Source: Comamonadaceae bacterium (GTDB taxonomy: Bacteria; Pseudomonadota; Gammaproteobacteria; Burkholderiales; Burkholderiaceae_C). Taken from it: a stretch of DNA of 55,569 nt. The number at the start of each line of letters is the position of its first letter. The stretch's first letter is position 1. A program made the position numbers and the translations under genes. Positions 1-11,300 of the stretch are shown piece after piece. The stretch spans positions 1-55,569 of the forward strand of contig CANJWZ010000029.1 in assembly GCA_947478725.1 (NCBI GenBank), given 5' to 3'. The notes under the pieces were generated by a model. The model saw nothing but the letters and a program-made list of their open reading frames with translations, did not search any database and was not told where the DNA came from.

Positions 1-175
1 CGTGACCGGTGCGATCGAGTTGCCAGAAGGCAAAGAGATGGTGATGCCAGGCGACAACGTGTCGATCACAGTCAAGCTGATCAACCCGATCGCGATGGAA
101 GAAGGCCTGCGCTTTGCTATCCGCGAGGGTGGCAAGACCGTTGGTGCTGGTGTTGTGGCCAAGATTCTGGCTTGA
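1..175 (+). CDS. tuf: Elongation factor Tu, C-terminal end (partial)
   Basis: The reading frame starts at base 2 and gives the last 57 residues of EF-Tu domain 3, including the segments [10 protein letters not shown] and [16 protein letters not shown] that end this GTPase. EF-Tu carries aminoacyl-tRNA to the ribosomal A site in the cytosol. The 5' part lies outside the window. The gene is followed 29 bases later by tRNA-Trp and then secE, the usual tuf-trnW-secE-nusG arrangement of beta- and gammaproteobacteria, so the tRNA is probably processed from the tuf transcript. Confidence 0.97.
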   Translation, partial: VTGAIELPEGKEMVMPGDNVSITVKLINPIAMEEGLRFAIREGGKTVGAGVVAKILA

Positions 176-204
176 TCTGGAATTAAGCGACAAAGGATTT
201 CCGG

Positions 205-280
205 AGGGGTATAGCTCAATTGGCAGAGCGTCGGTCTCCAAAACCGAAGGTTGTAGGTTCGATTCCTACTGCCCCTGCCA
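205..280 (+). tRNA. trnW: tRNA-Trp (anticodon CCA)
   Basis: A 76-base cloverleaf whose acceptor strand AGGGGTA pairs with TGCCCCT. The anticodon CCA is at 238-240 in the loop CTCCAAA, the T loop reads GGTTCGATTCC, and the 3' CCA is encoded. It decodes UGG. Its place between tuf and secE is conserved in related bacteria, and I see no separate promoter, so it is probably cotranscribed with tuf. Confidence 0.96.
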
Positions 281-327
281 CCGATGCCTTTGTTGTCACG
301 GCAACAGGTGGTTTGAAAAGGTTAAAA

Positions 328-361
328 AAGCCCGGTGAGGGTTATAACTCTCACCGGGCTT
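328..361. terminator. Perfect 12-bp hairpin between tRNA-Trp and secE
   Basis: Bases 328-339 (AAGCCCGGTGAG) pair perfectly with 350-361, and the loop can pair further. On the + strand the stem is followed by only two T residues, while six A residues precede it, so its classical terminator polarity is on the minus strand. It may end or attenuate the tuf-tRNA-Trp transcript or act as an RNase processing site. The function is inferred from position only. Confidence 0.5.
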
Positions 362-422
362 AGGTGTCTAAAGCTCAGATGTTTGAGTGGGCAATCGGCG
401 ATTAACAGGATATTCGGTAAAC

Positions 423-806
423 ATGGCTTCTACTCAAGTTGAAACGGTCAGTACCACCGCAGACAAAGCCAAGCTCGGCTTGGCGATCGTGTTGCTGTTG
501 GCCTCACTGGTCAGCTTCTACCTGTTGGCCAAACAGGGTCAAATCGCGCAATGGGGTGCATTGCTGGCTTGCTTGGTTGCGGCCGTGGCTGTTTTCATGT
601 CGTCTGAGACTGGCAAGCAGTTCTTGGCGTTTGGCCGTGACTCTGTGCGTGAGGTCAAGAAGGTTGTCTGGCCTGCACGCAAGGAGGCCATGCAGATGAC
701 GGCCTATGTGTTTGCTTTCGTGATGGTGATGGCGCTGTTTTTGTGGCTCACGGACGTGACACTCGAATGGGTGTTTTATGACCTGTTGTTGGGATGGAAA
801 AAGTAA
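423..806 (+). CDS. secE: Preprotein translocase subunit SecE
   Basis: A 127-residue inner-membrane protein of the SecYEG channel, where SecE clamps SecY. It shows three hydrophobic segments (about residues 20-37, 43-60 and 95-115) and the conserved amphipathic cytoplasmic motif [13 protein letters not shown] before the last one. The length equals the three-helix E. coli type. An upstream in-frame ATG at 387 would add 12 residues with no family support; ATG 423 gives the usual start. The stop overlaps the start of nusG by one base (TAATG), so the two are translationally coupled. Confidence 0.95.
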   Translation: MASTQVETVSTTADKAKLGLAIVLLLASLVSFYLLAKQGQIAQWGALLACLVAAVAVFMSSETGKQFLAFGRDSVREVKKVVWPARKEAMQMTAYVFAFVMVMALFLWLTDVTLEWVFYDLLLGWKK

Positions 807-1402
807 TGAGCGATCTCAATACCATTGTGGTGAATGAATTCGTCCCGGGCACATCGCTGAGCCCGGCTGACGGTATGAACTGGTATGTTGTACATGCCTA
901 TTCAGGCATGGAAAAAGCCGTCGAGCGAAACATCACCGAGCGCATCAATCGTGCCGGCATGCAGTCCAAATTTGGTCGTTTTCTGGTGCCCACTGAAGAA
1001 GTGGTTGAAGTCAAAAACGGCCAGAAGAAAACAACGGAACGCCGGTTCTTTCCGGGCTATGTCCTGGTCGAAATGGCCATGGACGATGAAAGCTGGCATC
1101 TGGTCAAACATACCAACAAGGTGACCGGTTTTGTGGGTGGTGCAAAAAATCGCCCGTCACCCATTTCGGAAAGTGACGTTCAGAAAATCGTCAGTCAGAT
1201 GCAAGTGGGAACAGACAAGCCGCGCCACAAGGTCGAGTTCGAAGTGGGTGAATATGTGCGCGTCAAGGACGGCCCGTTCACCGATTTCAATGGCACGGTC
1301 GAAGAAGTCAACTACGACAAAAACAAGGTTCGCGTATCTGTCACTATTTTCGGTCGCGCAACACCGGTTGAGCTGGAATTCAGTCAGATTGAAAAAACAT
1401 AA
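806..1402 (+). CDS. nusG: Transcription termination/antitermination protein NusG
   Basis: A 198-residue RNA polymerase-associated elongation factor that binds the beta' clamp with its NGN domain and contacts Rho or S10 with its KOW domain. The NGN domain starts at [19 protein letters not shown] and contains the conserved [12 protein letters not shown]. The C-terminal KOW motif reads [23 protein letters not shown] 794 is also in frame, but ATG 806 overlaps the secE stop and matches the coupled arrangement. The gene belongs to the secE-nusG pair that precedes the ribosomal protein operon. Confidence 0.96.
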   Translation: MSDLNTIVVNEFVPGTSLSPADGMNWYVVHAYSGMEKAVERNITERINRAGMQSKFGRFLVPTEEVVEVKNGQKKTTERRFFPGYVLVEMAMDDESWHLVKHTNKVTGFVGGAKNRPSPISESDVQKIVSQMQVGTDKPRHKVEFEVGEYVRVKDGPFTDFNGTVEEVNYDKNKVRVSVTIFGRATPVELEFSQIEKT

Positions 1403-1554
1403 GCTTGACCAAAGCCTGACGCATCAGTTTATTTATTCAGCGCTTTGCAACTCGGCGCTGTGGCTTGAAAAAGTCATTTTTGAGTTGTGTAACCCCCGGG
1501 GAGCCTGGAGCTGTTTGACAGTCTTCAGGCGTTATCACCCGCAAGGAGAAAAGT
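1403..1554 (+). promoter_or_regulatory. rplKA leader with possible L1 autoregulatory site
   Basis: A 152-base gap before rplK without an ORF. The segment about 1494-1550 (CCCCCGGGGAGCC, then GGCGTTATCACCCGCAAGGAG) resembles the GGGAGCC...GTTATCACCC pattern I know from rplK leaders, where ribosomal protein L1 binds its own mRNA by mimicking its 23S rRNA site. The Shine-Dalgarno AAGGAG lies at 1542-1547. The L1 role is inferred from position and resemblance; no fold was computed. Confidence 0.4.
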
Positions 1555-1989
1555 ATGGCGAAAAAAATCGTCGGCTTCATCAAGCTGCAAGTTCCAGCTG
1601 GTAAGGCCAACCCGTCCCCCCCGATCGGCCCGGCTTTGGGTCAGCGCGGCTTGAACATCATGGAGTTCTGCAAGGCATTCAATGCCCAGACTCAGGGTAT
1701 TGAGCCAGGTCTGCCTCTGCCAGTGGTGATCACTGCGTTTGCAGACAAAAGCTTTACCTTCATCATCAAAACAGCGCCTGCTGTGACGCTGATCAAGAAA
1801 GCGATCAAGCTTGAAAAAGGCTCGTCTACGCCGCATACCGTCAAGGTTGGCAAGATCACCCGTGCCCAGCTCGAGGAAATCGCCAAGCACAAGATGAAAG
1901 ACATGACGGCTGCTGACCTCGATGCGGCAGTCCGCACGATTGCCGGTTCAGCTCGCTCCATGGGCGTTACTGTAGAAGGTGTTGTATGA
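1555..1989 (+). CDS. rplK: 50S ribosomal protein L11
   Basis: 144 residues. L11 binds the GTPase-associated region of 23S rRNA and is needed for stringent-response signalling at the ribosome. The N-terminal domain has the proline-rich [29 protein letters not shown] motif region, and the C-terminal rRNA-binding domain ends with [19 protein letters not shown]. The length matches the family. A strong AAGGAG precedes the ATG, and the stop overlaps the rplA start by four bases (ATGA), so rplK and rplA are coupled. Confidence 0.97.
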   Translation: MAKKIVGFIKLQVPAGKANPSPPIGPALGQRGLNIMEFCKAFNAQTQGIEPGLPLPVVITAFADKSFTFIIKTAPAVTLIKKAIKLEKGSSTPHTVKVGKITRAQLEEIAKHKMKDMTAADLDAAVRTIAGSARSMGVTVEGVV

Positions 1990-2681
1990 GCAAGTTAACC
2001 AAACGCCAAAAAACTGTCGGCGACAAAATCGATAGCAACAAGTTGTACCCGTTGGGTGATGCCCTGGGTCTGGTCAAAGAGTTTGCGGTTGCCAAGTTCG
2101 ATGAGTCCATCGACGTGGCAGTGCAACTGGGCATTGACGCTAAAAAATCTGACCAGGTCGTGCGCGGCGCGGTTGTTCTGCCTAACGGTACGGGTAAAAC
2201 CAAGCGCGTTGCAGTGTTTGCACAAGGTGCCAAGGCCGAAGAGGCCAAAGCCGCTGGCGCTGACATTGTGGGCATGGACGATCTGGCTGCCGATATCAAG
2301 GCTGGCAAGATGGACTTTGATGTTGTGATTGCCTCGCCAGACGCGATGCGTATCGTCGGTATGCTTGGTCAAATTCTCGGACCACGCGGCATGATGCCCA
2401 ACCCCAAGGTGGGTACCGTGACGCCTGACGTCGCCACTGCCGTGAAAAACGCAAAAGCCGGCCAGGTGCAGTTCCGCGTTGACAAGGCCGGTATCGTGCA
2501 CGGCACGATTGGCCGCCGCTCGTTTGATACCGACAAGTTGCAGGGCAACCTGGCCGCGCTGATTGATGCGCTGGTCAAGGCCAAGCCGGCATCCAGCAAA
2601 GGCGTCTACCTGCGCAAAGTGGCAGTCTCGTCAACGATGGGTGTGGGCGTTCGCGTCGACACACAAACCATCACGGCATAA
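1986..2681 (+). CDS. rplA: 50S ribosomal protein L1
   Basis: 231 residues. L1 forms the mobile stalk at the ribosomal E site and represses its own operon. Recognisable segments are KLTKRQK at the N-terminus, [15 protein letters not shown], the [16 protein letters not shown] motif that contacts rRNA, and the C-terminal [21 protein letters not shown]. The start overlaps the rplK stop. It is followed by a 261-base leader before rplJ. Confidence 0.97.
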   Translation: MSKLTKRQKTVGDKIDSNKLYPLGDALGLVKEFAVAKFDESIDVAVQLGIDAKKSDQVVRGAVVLPNGTGKTKRVAVFAQGAKAEEAKAAGADIVGMDDLAADIKAGKMDFDVVIASPDAMRIVGMLGQILGPRGMMPNPKVGTVTPDVATAVKNAKAGQVQFRVDKAGIVHGTIGRRSFDTDKLQGNLAALIDALVKAKPASSKGVYLRKVAVSSTMGVGVRVDTQTITA

Positions 2682-2942
2682 CGTAAAAAATTTGAATGGC
2701 TTGAGAGAGTCGTTCAGAGTGGTGGGCCGCAAGAGGTTTCCAACCTTTTGCGGGCCATCCAAGACCGTTGGTGCGACAGGCTTCAAAACCCGGTTGCTTA
2801 ATGGACGTCGAAAGATGTCGACCAACGCAGATGGCGGTCCCGCTGCTTGATGGTTCAAAACCTGAAAACAGTTGATCGCTGAATGTGGCAGTTGCCAGCA
2901 AGCGTGAACATGCATGCCGGCAACATTTTTAAGGAGTAGACC
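2682..2942 (+). promoter_or_regulatory. rplJL leader (L10/L12 autoregulatory region)
   Basis: A 261-base gap with no supported gene. It holds several self-complementary stretches, for example GGGCCGCAAGAGG near 2724-2736 against CCTTTTGCGGGCC near 2744-2756, and ends in AAGGAG (2931-2936). In many bacteria this position carries the L10 leader, to which the L10(L12)4 complex binds to repress rplJ and rplL. That assignment rests on position and size; I did not derive the kink-turn. A promoter may also lie here. Confidence 0.55.
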
Positions 2943-3479
2943 TTGAGTCTCAATCGCAGTGAGAAACAAGCCGTCATTGATGAAGTGACCGGCCTCGCAG
3001 CTAAAGCTCAAACGCTCGTGATGGCGGAATACCGTGGCATCACGGTCGCTGACATGACCAAACTGCGCAGCCAGGCCCGTGGCCACGGCGTGACCCTGAG
3101 TGTTCTGAAAAACACTTTGGCTCGCCGTGCACTGGCAGGCAGCCCGTTTGAAGTTGTGGCCGACCAGATGACCGGACCGCTGATCTATGGCTTTTCTGTT
3201 GATGCAGTAGCCGCCGCGAAAGTGGTGTCTGAATTTGCGAAAACCAACGACAAGTTGGTCATTCGCGGTGGTGCATTTGCAGGCAAAACCCTGGACGTTA
3301 ACGGCGTGAAGCAATTGGCAAGTATTCCTTCGAAAGAAGTGTTGCTCGCCCAGATCTGTGGCCTCTTGATGTCGCCTATTTCGCGTACAGCCGTTGTGCT
3401 GGGTGCGTTGGCGGCGAAAAAGGGCGGCGGCTCAGCCGATGCCCCAAGCGAAGTCCCAGCTGAAGCCGTTGCGGCTTAA
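2943..3479 (+). CDS. rplJ: 50S ribosomal protein L10
   Basis: 178 residues. L10 anchors the L7/L12 dimers to the ribosome through its C-terminal helix and binds 23S rRNA through its N-terminus ([13 protein letters not shown]). Other family features are [16 protein letters not shown] and [11 protein letters not shown]. The start codon is TTG, six bases after a full AAGGAG; no other start fits the family alignment. A rare start behind a strong Shine-Dalgarno and a regulated leader fits tight translational control. Confidence 0.96.
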   Translation: MSLNRSEKQAVIDEVTGLAAKAQTLVMAEYRGITVADMTKLRSQARGHGVTLSVLKNTLARRALAGSPFEVVADQMTGPLIYGFSVDAVAAAKVVSEFAKTNDKLVIRGGAFAGKTLDVNGVKQLASIPSKEVLLAQICGLLMSPISRTAVVLGALAAKKGGGSADAPSEVPAEAVAA

Positions 3480-3524
3480 TCCAGCAGCGTAAATTAAACC
3501 AATTGATATTTAGGAAATTTTAAA

Positions 3525-3902
3525 ATGGCATTCGATAAAGACGCATTTTTGACCTCGCTTGACAGCATGACGGTCATGGAACTCAACGAACTGGTGAAAG
3601 CCATTGAAGAGAAATTTGGCGTGAGCGCTGCTGCTATGGCGGCTCCTGCTGCTGGCGGCGGTGGCGGTGCAGCTGCTGTTGCTGAAGAGAAGACCGACTT
3701 CAACGTCGTGCTGCTCGAGGCTGGCGCGCAGAAGGTACAAGTCATTAAAGCCGTTCGCGAACTGACTGGCCTGGGCCTGAAAGAAGCCAAGGATCTGGTT
3801 GATGGCGCTCCGAAGAACGTTAAAGAAGGCATCCCAAAGGCTGATGCTGAAGCAGCCAAGAAGAAGCTCGAAGAGGCAGGCGCGAAGGTCGAACTCAAGT
3901 AA
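3525..3902 (+). CDS. rplL: 50S ribosomal protein L7/L12
   Basis: 125 residues. The N-terminal dimerisation part ([19 protein letters not shown]) is followed by an Ala/Gly hinge at about residues 39-53 and the C-terminal factor-binding domain ([35 protein letters not shown]). L7/L12 recruits translational GTPases. It lies 45 bases after rplJ and before the attenuator that separates it from rpoB. Confidence 0.97.
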   Translation: MAFDKDAFLTSLDSMTVMELNELVKAIEEKFGVSAAAMAAPAAGGGGGAAAVAEEKTDFNVVLLEAGAQKVQVIKAVRELTGLGLKEAKDLVDGAPKNVKEGIPKADAEAAKKKLEEAGAKVELK

Positions 3903-3916
3903 TTGCTTGTGTTTGC

Positions 3917-3953
3917 AAAGGCTGGAAGTTCTTCAAAAGGGCTTCCAGCCTTT
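3917..3953 (+). terminator. rplL-rpoB attenuator hairpin
   Basis: GGCTGGAAG (3920-3928) pairs with CTTCCAGCC (3942-3950), extended by AAA/TTT, and is followed by TTTTG. A partial terminator between rplL and rpoB is a known means of lowering RNA polymerase synthesis relative to ribosomal proteins. The remaining 3954-4192 before rpoB contains no gene that I can support; an in-frame ATG at 4097 is not the rpoB start. Confidence 0.75.
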
Positions 3954-4192
3954 TGTGCTTATCCCCTGGAATACCTTGTGGACACAGAGCGCACTGAAAA
4001 GCTGATCAAACAGTCTGCTTTTCAGTACTTTCTGAATTTCGACGACAGAAAGCGCCTTGGTTCGGGTGACGTGCAATACGTTACCGTCCGCCATGGTTGG
4101 TAGCGGCCAACCCACCAAGCCCGCTCGAACATGTTGTGTTCGGGCAAAGAGTCAACAGAGCAGTTTGCTTTAGTCCATCACGCGGAGAACTC

Positions 4193-7100
4193 ATGGCATA
4201 TTCTTTCACTGAACGTAAACGCATTCGTAAGAGCTTCGGCAATCGCGAAAGCGTCTTGGCTGTTCCCTACTTGCTGCAAATGCAAAAAGACGCGTACACC
4301 GCGTTTTTGCAAGCCGACAAATCACCCAAAGCACGCGCCCTCGAGGGTCTACAGGCCGCGTTCGACAATGCGTTCCCGATCGTTTCGCACAATGGTTTTG
4401 TCGAGATGAAGTTTCTCGAATACAACCTGGCCAAACCCGCCTTTGACGTGCGCGAATGCCAGACCCGCGGTTTGACATTCGCATCGGCAGTACGCGCCAA
4501 AGTCCAGCTGATCATTTATGACCGCGAGTCCTCGACATCGCAGTCCAAGGTGGTCAAGGAAGTCAAGGAGCAGGAAGTCTACATGGGCGAAGTGCCCCTG
4601 ATGACCGACAAAGGCTCGTTTGTGATCAATGGCACCGAGCGTGTCATCGTGTCCCAGCTGCACCGCTCGCCAGGCGTGTTTTTTGAGCACGACAAGGGTA
4701 AAACCCACAGCTCGGGCAAATTGCTGTTTTCGGCTCGCATCATCCCCTACCGTGGCTCATGGCTTGACTTTGAGTTCGACCCCAAGGACATTTTGTACTT
4801 TCGCGTCGACCGCCGCCGCAAGATGCCAGTCACGATTTTGCTCAAGGCCATCGGCCTGAACCATGAATCCATTTTGGCGAACTTCTTCGTGTTCGACAAC
4901 TTCCGACTGATGGACAGCGGTGCGCAGATGGAATTTGTCGCCGAGCGCATGCGCGGTGAAGTCGCCCGCTTTGACATCACCGACAAGTCGGGCAAAGTGG
5001 TGGTGGCCAAAGACAAGCGCATCACTGTGCGTCACACCCGTGAGCTGGAAACCAGCGGTACCAACAGCATCAGCGTGCCAGAAGATTTCTTGCTGGGCCG
5101 TGTGGTTGCCAAAAATATCGTCGATGCTGAAACAGGTGAAATCATTGCCAAGGCCAATGACGAGCTGACCGATGTTCTGCTGAAAAAGTTGCGCGCTGCT
5201 GGCGTGCAGGACTTGCAGGTGCTGTACACCAACGAACTGGATCAAGGTTCGTACATTTCACAAACCCTCAGGTCTGACGAGACGGCTGATGAATTCGCAG
5301 CACGCGTGGCCATCTACCGCATGATGCGACCCGGCGAGCCGCCGACCGAAGATGCTGTTCAGGCTCTGTTCCAGCGCCTGTTCTACAACCCGGACACGTA
5401 TGACCTGTCACGCGTTGGTCGAATGAAGTTCAATGCCAGAGTCGGCCGTGATTCTTCAACGGGCCCGATGGTCATGACCAACGAGGACATCCTCGCCGTG
5501 GTCAAAATCCTGGTGGACCTGCGCAACGGCAATGGTGAAGTCGATGACATTGATCACCTCGGCAACCGCCGGGTGCGTTGCGTTGGCGAACTCGCTGAAA
5601 ACCAGTACCGCACCGGCTTGGCAAGAATCGAGAAAGCCGTCAAGGAGCGCTTGGGTCAGGCTGAGCAAGAACCTTTGATGCCGCATGACCTGATCAACAG
5701 CAAGCCGATTTCCGCTGCGTTGAAAGAGTTCTTCGGCGCATCACAGCTGTCGCAGTTCATGGATCAGACCAACCCACTGGCTGAAATCACCCACAAGCGG
5801 CGTGTATCGGCCCTTGGCCCTGGCGGTTTGACCCGCGAGCGTGCCGGCTTTGAGGTGCGTGACGTGCACGTGACCCATTACGGTCGTGTGTGCCCGATTG
5901 AAACGCCTGAAGGTCCGAACATCGGTTTGATCAATTCATTGGCTTTGTACGCACGCTTGAACGAGTACGGTTTCATTGAAACGCCGTATCGCCAAGTGGT
6001 CGACAGCAAAGTCACGATGCAAATTGATTATTTGTCTGCGATTGAAGAAGGCAAGTACGTGATTGCCCAGGCCAATGCGGCACTCGACAAAGAAGGCAAA
6101 CTGAGCGGAGACCTGGTGTCGGCGCGCGAAAATGGCGAGTCGATTCTGGTCGGCGCCGAACGCGTTCAGTACATGGACGTGTCACCAGCTCAGATCGTGT
6201 CGGTCGCCGCGTCGCTTGTTCCGTTTCTGGAGCATGACGATGCCAACCGCGCGCTGATGGGTGCCAACATGTCGCGCCAGGCCGTGCCTGTGCTGCGCCC
6301 TGAAAAACCATTGGTCGGCACCGGTATCGAGCGCGTGGCTGCTGTCGACTCTGGCACGGTGGTGACCGCCACTCGCGGCGGCATTGTGGATTATGTTGAC
6401 GCCACCCGCATTGTGGTGCGCGTGAACGATGCAGAAGCACTGGCCGGTGAAGTGGGCGTAGACATCTACAACCTCATCAAATACCAGCGTTCCAACCAGA
6501 ACACCAACATCCACCAGCGTCCTATCGTCAAGATGGGCGACAAGCTGGAAAAGGGCGACGTGATTGCCGACGGCGCATCGACTGATCTGGGTGAAATCGC
6601 CATTGGCCAAAACATGCTGATCGCCTTTATGCCATGGAACGGCTACAACTTTGAAGATTCGATCCTGATCAGTGAGCGTGTGGTGGCAGAAGACCGCTAC
6701 ACCTCGATCCACATCGAAGAACTCGTGGTGATGGCGCGTGACACCAAGCTAGGTAGCGAAGAGATCACCCGTGACATTCCGAATCTGTCAGAGCACCAGC
6801 TCAACCGTCTGGACGAATCCGGCATCATCTATGTGGGCGCCGAAGTGCAGCCTGGCGACACGCTGGTCGGCAAGGTCACACCAAAAGGTGAAACCACGCT
6901 GACGCCGGAAGAAAAACTGCTGCGCGCCATCTTCGGTGAAAAAGCCAGCGACGTGAAAGACACCTCCTTGCGTGTGAGCCAGGGCTCGCGTGGTACGGTG
7001 ATTGACGTGCAGGTCTTCACCCGTGAAGGCATTGTGCGCGACAAGCGTGCCCAGCAAATCATTGACGACGAGCTCAAGCGTTATCGCCTCGATCTGAACG

Positions 7101-8305
7101 ACCAGTTGCGCATTGTTGAAGCCGATGCGTTTGACCGGATCGAAAAGCTGCTCAACGGCAAGATTGCCAATGGTGGCCCGCAAAAACTGGCCAAAGGTAC
7201 CAAGATCGACAAGGCCTATCTGGCTGGCGTTGAGAAGTACCACTGGTTTGACGTTCGTCCGGCCGACGACGAAGTTGCTGCGCAGCTCGAGAGCATTAAA
7301 AACTCGATGGAGCAAACCCGTCACAGCTTTGACTTGTCGTTTGAGGAAAAGCGCAAAAAGCTGACGCAAGGTGACGAGTTGCCGGCCGGTGTGCTCAAGA
7401 TGGTCAAGGTGTATCTGGCCGTCAAGCGTCATTTGCAGCCCGGCGACAAAATGGCCGGCCGTCACGGTAACAAGGGTGTGGTGTCCAAGATCGTTCCGGT
7501 CGAAGATATGCCGCACATGGCCGACGGCACACCGTGCGACATCGTGCTGAACCCGCTGGGCGTGCCATCGCGCATGAACGTGGGACAGGTGCTTGAAGTT
7601 CACTTGGGCTGGGCCGCAAAAGGCTTGGGCCAGCGCATCGGCGACATGCTGCAAGCCGAAGCCAAAGTGGCTGAAGTGCGCGCGCTGCTTGACACCGTGT
7701 ACAACAAGTCAGGCCGTTCTGAAGACCTGTCCAAGCTGTCGGATGTGCAGGTTCTCGAGATGGCCAGCAACCTGTCTGGCGGCGTGCCTTTTGCGACCCC
7801 AGTGTTTGACGGTGCATCTGAAGCCGAAATCATGGAAATGCTGCAGCTGGCCTACCCCGAAGACCTGGCCAAGGCCAAGGGTCTGACGGCCACGCGCACC
7901 CAAGCTCAGCTGTATGACGGTCGTACGGGCGATGCATTCGAGCGCACCACCACGGTGGGCTACATGCACTTTTTGAAGTTGCACCACCTGGTCGACGACA
8001 AGATGCATGCACGTTCAACCGGTCCTTACTCACTGGTCACGCAGCAACCGCTGGGCGGCAAGGCGCAGTTCGGTGGTCAGCGCTTCGGCGAGATGGAGGT
8101 CTGGGCACTGGAAGCCTACGGTGCCTCGTATGTGCTGCAGGAAATGCTCACCGTCAAGTCAGACGACGTGGTGGGCCGCACCAAGGTGTACGAGAGCATT
8201 GTCAAAGGTGAGCACGCCATCACGGCCGGTATGCCCGAGTCGTTCAACGTGCTGGTCAAAGAGATCCGTTCGCTCGGTATCGACATGGAACTTGACCGTT
8301 CTTAA
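4193..8305 (+). CDS. rpoB: DNA-directed RNA polymerase subunit beta
   Basis: 1370 residues, normal for betaproteobacteria. RpoB forms one pincer of RNA polymerase and part of the catalytic centre. The protein starts [16 protein letters not shown]. The rifampicin-pocket region reads [23 protein letters not shown] without any classical resistance substitution. Later conserved segments include GYNFEDSI and [15 protein letters not shown]. The start at 4193 follows GGAGA; an upstream in-frame ATG (4097) would add 32 residues with no family likeness. It lies 23 bases upstream of rpoC in the same operon. Confidence 0.98.
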   Translation: MAYSFTERKRIRKSFGNRESVLAVPYLLQMQKDAYTAFLQADKSPKARALEGLQAAFDNAFPIVSHNGFVEMKFLEYNLAKPAFDVRECQTRGLTFASAVRAKVQLIIYDRESSTSQSKVVKEVKEQEVYMGEVPLMTDKGSFVINGTERVIVSQLHRSPGVFFEHDKGKTHSSGKLLFSARIIPYRGSWLDFEFDPKDILYFRVDRRRKMPVTILLKAIGLNHESILANFFVFDNFRLMDSGAQMEFVAERMRGEVARFDITDKSGKVVVAKDKRITVRHTRELETSGTNSISVPEDFLLGRVVAKNIVDAETGEIIAKANDELTDVLLKKLRAAGVQDLQVLYTNELDQGSYISQTLRSDETADEFAARVAIYRMMRPGEPPTEDAVQALFQRLFYNPDTYDLSRVGRMKFNARVGRDSSTGPMVMTNEDILAVVKILVDLRNGNGEVDDIDHLGNRRVRCVGELAENQYRTGLARIEKAVKERLGQAEQEPLMPHDLINSKPISAALKEFFGASQLSQFMDQTNPLAEITHKRRVSALGPGGLTRERAGFEVRDVHVTHYGRVCPIETPEGPNIGLINSLALYARLNEYGFIETPYRQVVDSKVTMQIDYLSAIEEGKYVIAQANAALDKEGKLSGDLVSARENGESILVGAERVQYMDVSPAQIVSVAASLVPFLEHDDANRALMGANMSRQAVPVLRPEKPLVGTGIERVAAVDSGTVVTATRGGIVDYVDATRIVVRVNDAEALAGEVGVDIYNLIKYQRSNQNTNIHQRPIVKMGDKLEKGDVIADGASTDLGEIAIGQNMLIAFMPWNGYNFEDSILISERVVAEDRYTSIHIEELVVMARDTKLGSEEITRDIPNLSEHQLNRLDESGIIYVGAEVQPGDTLVGKVTPKGETTLTPEEKLLRAIFGEKASDVKDTSLRVSQGSRGTVIDVQVFTREGIVRDKRAQQIIDDELKRYRLDLNDQLRIVEADAFDRIEKLLNGKIANGGPQKLAKGTKIDKAYLAGVEKYHWFDVRPADDEVAAQLESIKNSMEQTRHSFDLSFEEKRKKLTQGDELPAGVLKMVKVYLAVKRHLQPGDKMAGRHGNKGVVSKIVPVEDMPHMADGTPCDIVLNPLGVPSRMNVGQVLEVHLGWAAKGLGQRIGDMLQAEAKVAEVRALLDTVYNKSGRSEDLSKLSDVQVLEMASNLSGGVPFATPVFDGASEAEIMEMLQLAYPEDLAKAKGLTATRTQAQLYDGRTGDAFERTTTVGYMHFLKLHHLVDDKMHARSTGPYSLVTQQPLGGKAQFGGQRFGEMEVWALEAYGASYVLQEMLTVKSDDVVGRTKVYESIVKGEHAITAGMPESFNVLVKEIRSLGIDMELDRS

Positions 8306-8328
8306 ATCAGGATAAAGAAGGATTACTC

Positions 8329-11300
8329 ATGAAATCATTACTCGACCTGTTCAAACAGTTTGCGCCTGAAGAGCACTTTGATGCCATCAAAATTGGTATG
8401 GCCTCGCCAGAAAAGATCCGCTCGTGGTCTTTTGGAGAAGTCAAAAAACCGGAAACCATCAACTACCGTACCTTCAAGCCAGAGCGCGACGGTCTTTTTT
8501 GCGCCAAAATTTTTGGTCCCATCAAGGACTACGAGTGCCTGTGCGGCAAGTACAAGCGACTCAAGCATCGCGGCGTGATCTGCGAGAAGTGCGGCGTTGA
8601 AGTCACACAAACCAAAGTTCGCCGCGAGCGCATGGGTCACATTGACCTGGCCGCACCGTGCGCGCACATCTGGTTCCTGAAGTCTTTGCCATCGCGTCTG
8701 GGCCTGGTGCTCGACATGACACTGCGTGACATCGAGCGTGTGTTGTACTTTGAAGCCTATGTGGTGACTGACCCGGGCATGACGCCGCTGAAGAAATTCA
8801 GCATCATGTCTGAGGATGACTACGATGCCAAAGTCAAAGAATACGGCGACGAGTTCACCGCCAAGATGGGAGCTGAAGGTGTCAAAGACCTGCTCGAAGG
8901 CTTGGACCTCGACGACGAAATCAGCAAGTTGCGCAATGACCTGACCGGCTCCGAGATCAAGATCAAGAAAAACGCCAAGCGTTTGAAATTGATGGAAGCC
9001 TTCAAGAAGTCAGGTATCAAACCCATGTGGATGGTGCTTGATGTGCTGCCGGTGCTGCCGCCAGATCTTCGTCCGCTGGTACCGCTCGATGGCGGCCGTT
9101 TTGCAACGTCTGACCTGAACGATCTGTACCGCCGGGTGATCAACCGCAACAGCCGCCTGCGCCGTTTGCTGGAACTCAAAGCGCCTGAAATCATTGCCCG
9201 CAATGAAAAGCGCATGCTGCAAGAAGCGGTTGACTCGCTGCTGGACAACGGTCGCCGTGGCAAAGCCATGACCGGTGCCAACAAGCGCGCACTGAAGTCC
9301 TTGGCCGACATGATCAAAGGCAAGTCAGGCCGTTTCCGCCAGAACTTGTTGGGCAAGCGCGTCGACTACTCAGGCCGCTCTGTGATTACCGTGGGCCCAA
9401 CGCTCAAACTGCACCAGTGCGGTTTGCCAAAGTTGATGGCGCTCGAGTTGTTCAAGCCCTTCATTTTTGCGCAGCTCGAGTCACGCGGCATTGCCACGAC
9501 GATCAAGGCGGCCAAGAAAGAAGTTGAATCAGGCACACCAGTTGTCTGGGACATTCTGGAAGAGGTCATCAAAGAGCACCCTGTGATGCTCAACCGTGCG
9601 CCTACGCTGCACCGTTTGGGCATTCAGGCCTTTGAGCCGATTTTGATTGAAGGCAAGGCCATTCAGTTGCACCCACTCGTCTGTTCGGCCTTCAACGCCG
9701 ACTTTGACGGTGACCAGATGGCGGTCCACGTACCCCTTTCGGTCGAGGCGCAAATGGAGGCCCGTACCCTGATGTTGGCCTCGAACAACATTTTGTTCCC
9801 TGCCAGCGGCGAGCCGTCGATCGTGCCGTCGCAAGACGTGGTGCTGGGGCTGTACTACACCACCCGTGACCGTACAAATGGCAAGGGCGAAGGTCTGGTG
9901 TTTTCTGACACCGGTGAAGTCCGCCGCGCATTTGATGCGGGCGAACTGGACCTGAACGCACGTATCAGCGTGCGCTTGACCGAGTACACCAAAGACAAAG
10001 TGACAGGTGAGTTTGTGCCATCGACCAAGCTGTGGGAAACCACTGGCGGCCGTGCATTGCTGTCTGAAATTTTGCCAAAAGGCTTGCCTTTCTCGAACAT
10101 CAACAAGGCGCTGAAGAAGAAAGAAATCTCCAAGCTGATCAACGTGTCTTTCCGCAAGTGCGGCCTGAAAGAAACCGTGGTGTTTGCCGACAAACTGCTG
10201 CAGTCCGGCTTTCGTCTGGCCACAAGGGCTGGCATTTCGATTTGCATTGAAGACATGCTGGTGCCCAAGGAAAAGCACGGCATCATCGCCAGGGCGCAGA
10301 AAGAAGTCAAAGAGATCGAGCAGCAATATGTGTCCGGTCTGGTGACATCTGGCGAGCGCTACAACAAGGTGGTGGACATCTGGGGCAAGTCGGGTGACGA
10401 CGTATCCAAGGTCATGATGGCTCAGTTGTCGAAAGAAAAAGTGCTGGATCGCCACGGCAAGAGCGTAGAGCAAGAGTCGTTCAACTCCATCTACATGATG
10501 GCTGACTCGGGTGCACGCGGCTCTGCTGCACAGATTCGCCAAGTGGCCGGTATGCGCGGTTTGATGGCAAAGCCTGACGGCTCGATCATTGAAACGCCAA
10601 TCACAGCGAACTTCCGCGAAGGCCTGAATGTGCTGGAGTACTTCATCTCCACACACGGTGCGCGTAAAGGCCTGGCCGACACCGCATTGAAAACTGCCAA
10701 CTCCGGCTATTTGACCCGCCGCCTGTGCGACGTAGTGCAAGACCTGGTGGTGACGGAAGACGATTGCGGCACCCACGAAGGCTCGCTGATGCGCGCCATC
10801 GTTGAAGGCGGCGAAGTGATTGAATCCTTGCGCGACCGCGTGCTGGGCCGCACGGTATCTGAGGACGTCCTGCATCCTGAAAACCGTTCAGTGCTGGCAG
10901 GACGTGACACGCTGCTCGACGAAGACATGATTGAAGAGTTGGAAATCGCAGGCGTTGACGAGATCAAAGTGCGTACCGCACTGAACTGCGAAACCCGCTT
11001 CGGTTTGTGCGCCAAGTGCTACGGCCGCGACCTGGGTCGTGGCGGTTTGATCAACATTGGCGAAGCGGTCGGTATCATCGCCGCCCAGTCGATTGGCGAG
11101 CCTGGCACGCAGCTGACCATGCGTACCTTCCACATTGGTGGTGCCGCATCACGCGCTGCCATTGCATCCAGCGTCGAGTCCAAGTCGAACGGTGTGATTG
11201 GCTTTAATGCACCGATGCGTTATGTGACCAACAGCAAGGGCGAACTTGTGGTGATTGCCCGATCCGGCGAGATCGTCATCACAGACGAGCACGGCCGCGA

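Noticed and set aside
4097..4192. Extended N-terminus for RpoB
   Set aside because: The 32 extra residues have no family likeness, and a GGAGA ribosome-binding site precedes the ATG at 4193.
9529..10875. A 448-codon open frame antisense to rpoC
   Set aside because: It lies fully inside rpoC in the opposite strand, has the His/Gln-rich composition expected of a shadow of a high-GC gene, and has no recognisable domain. Similar long antisense frames in rpoB (6788-7654) were rejected for the same reason.
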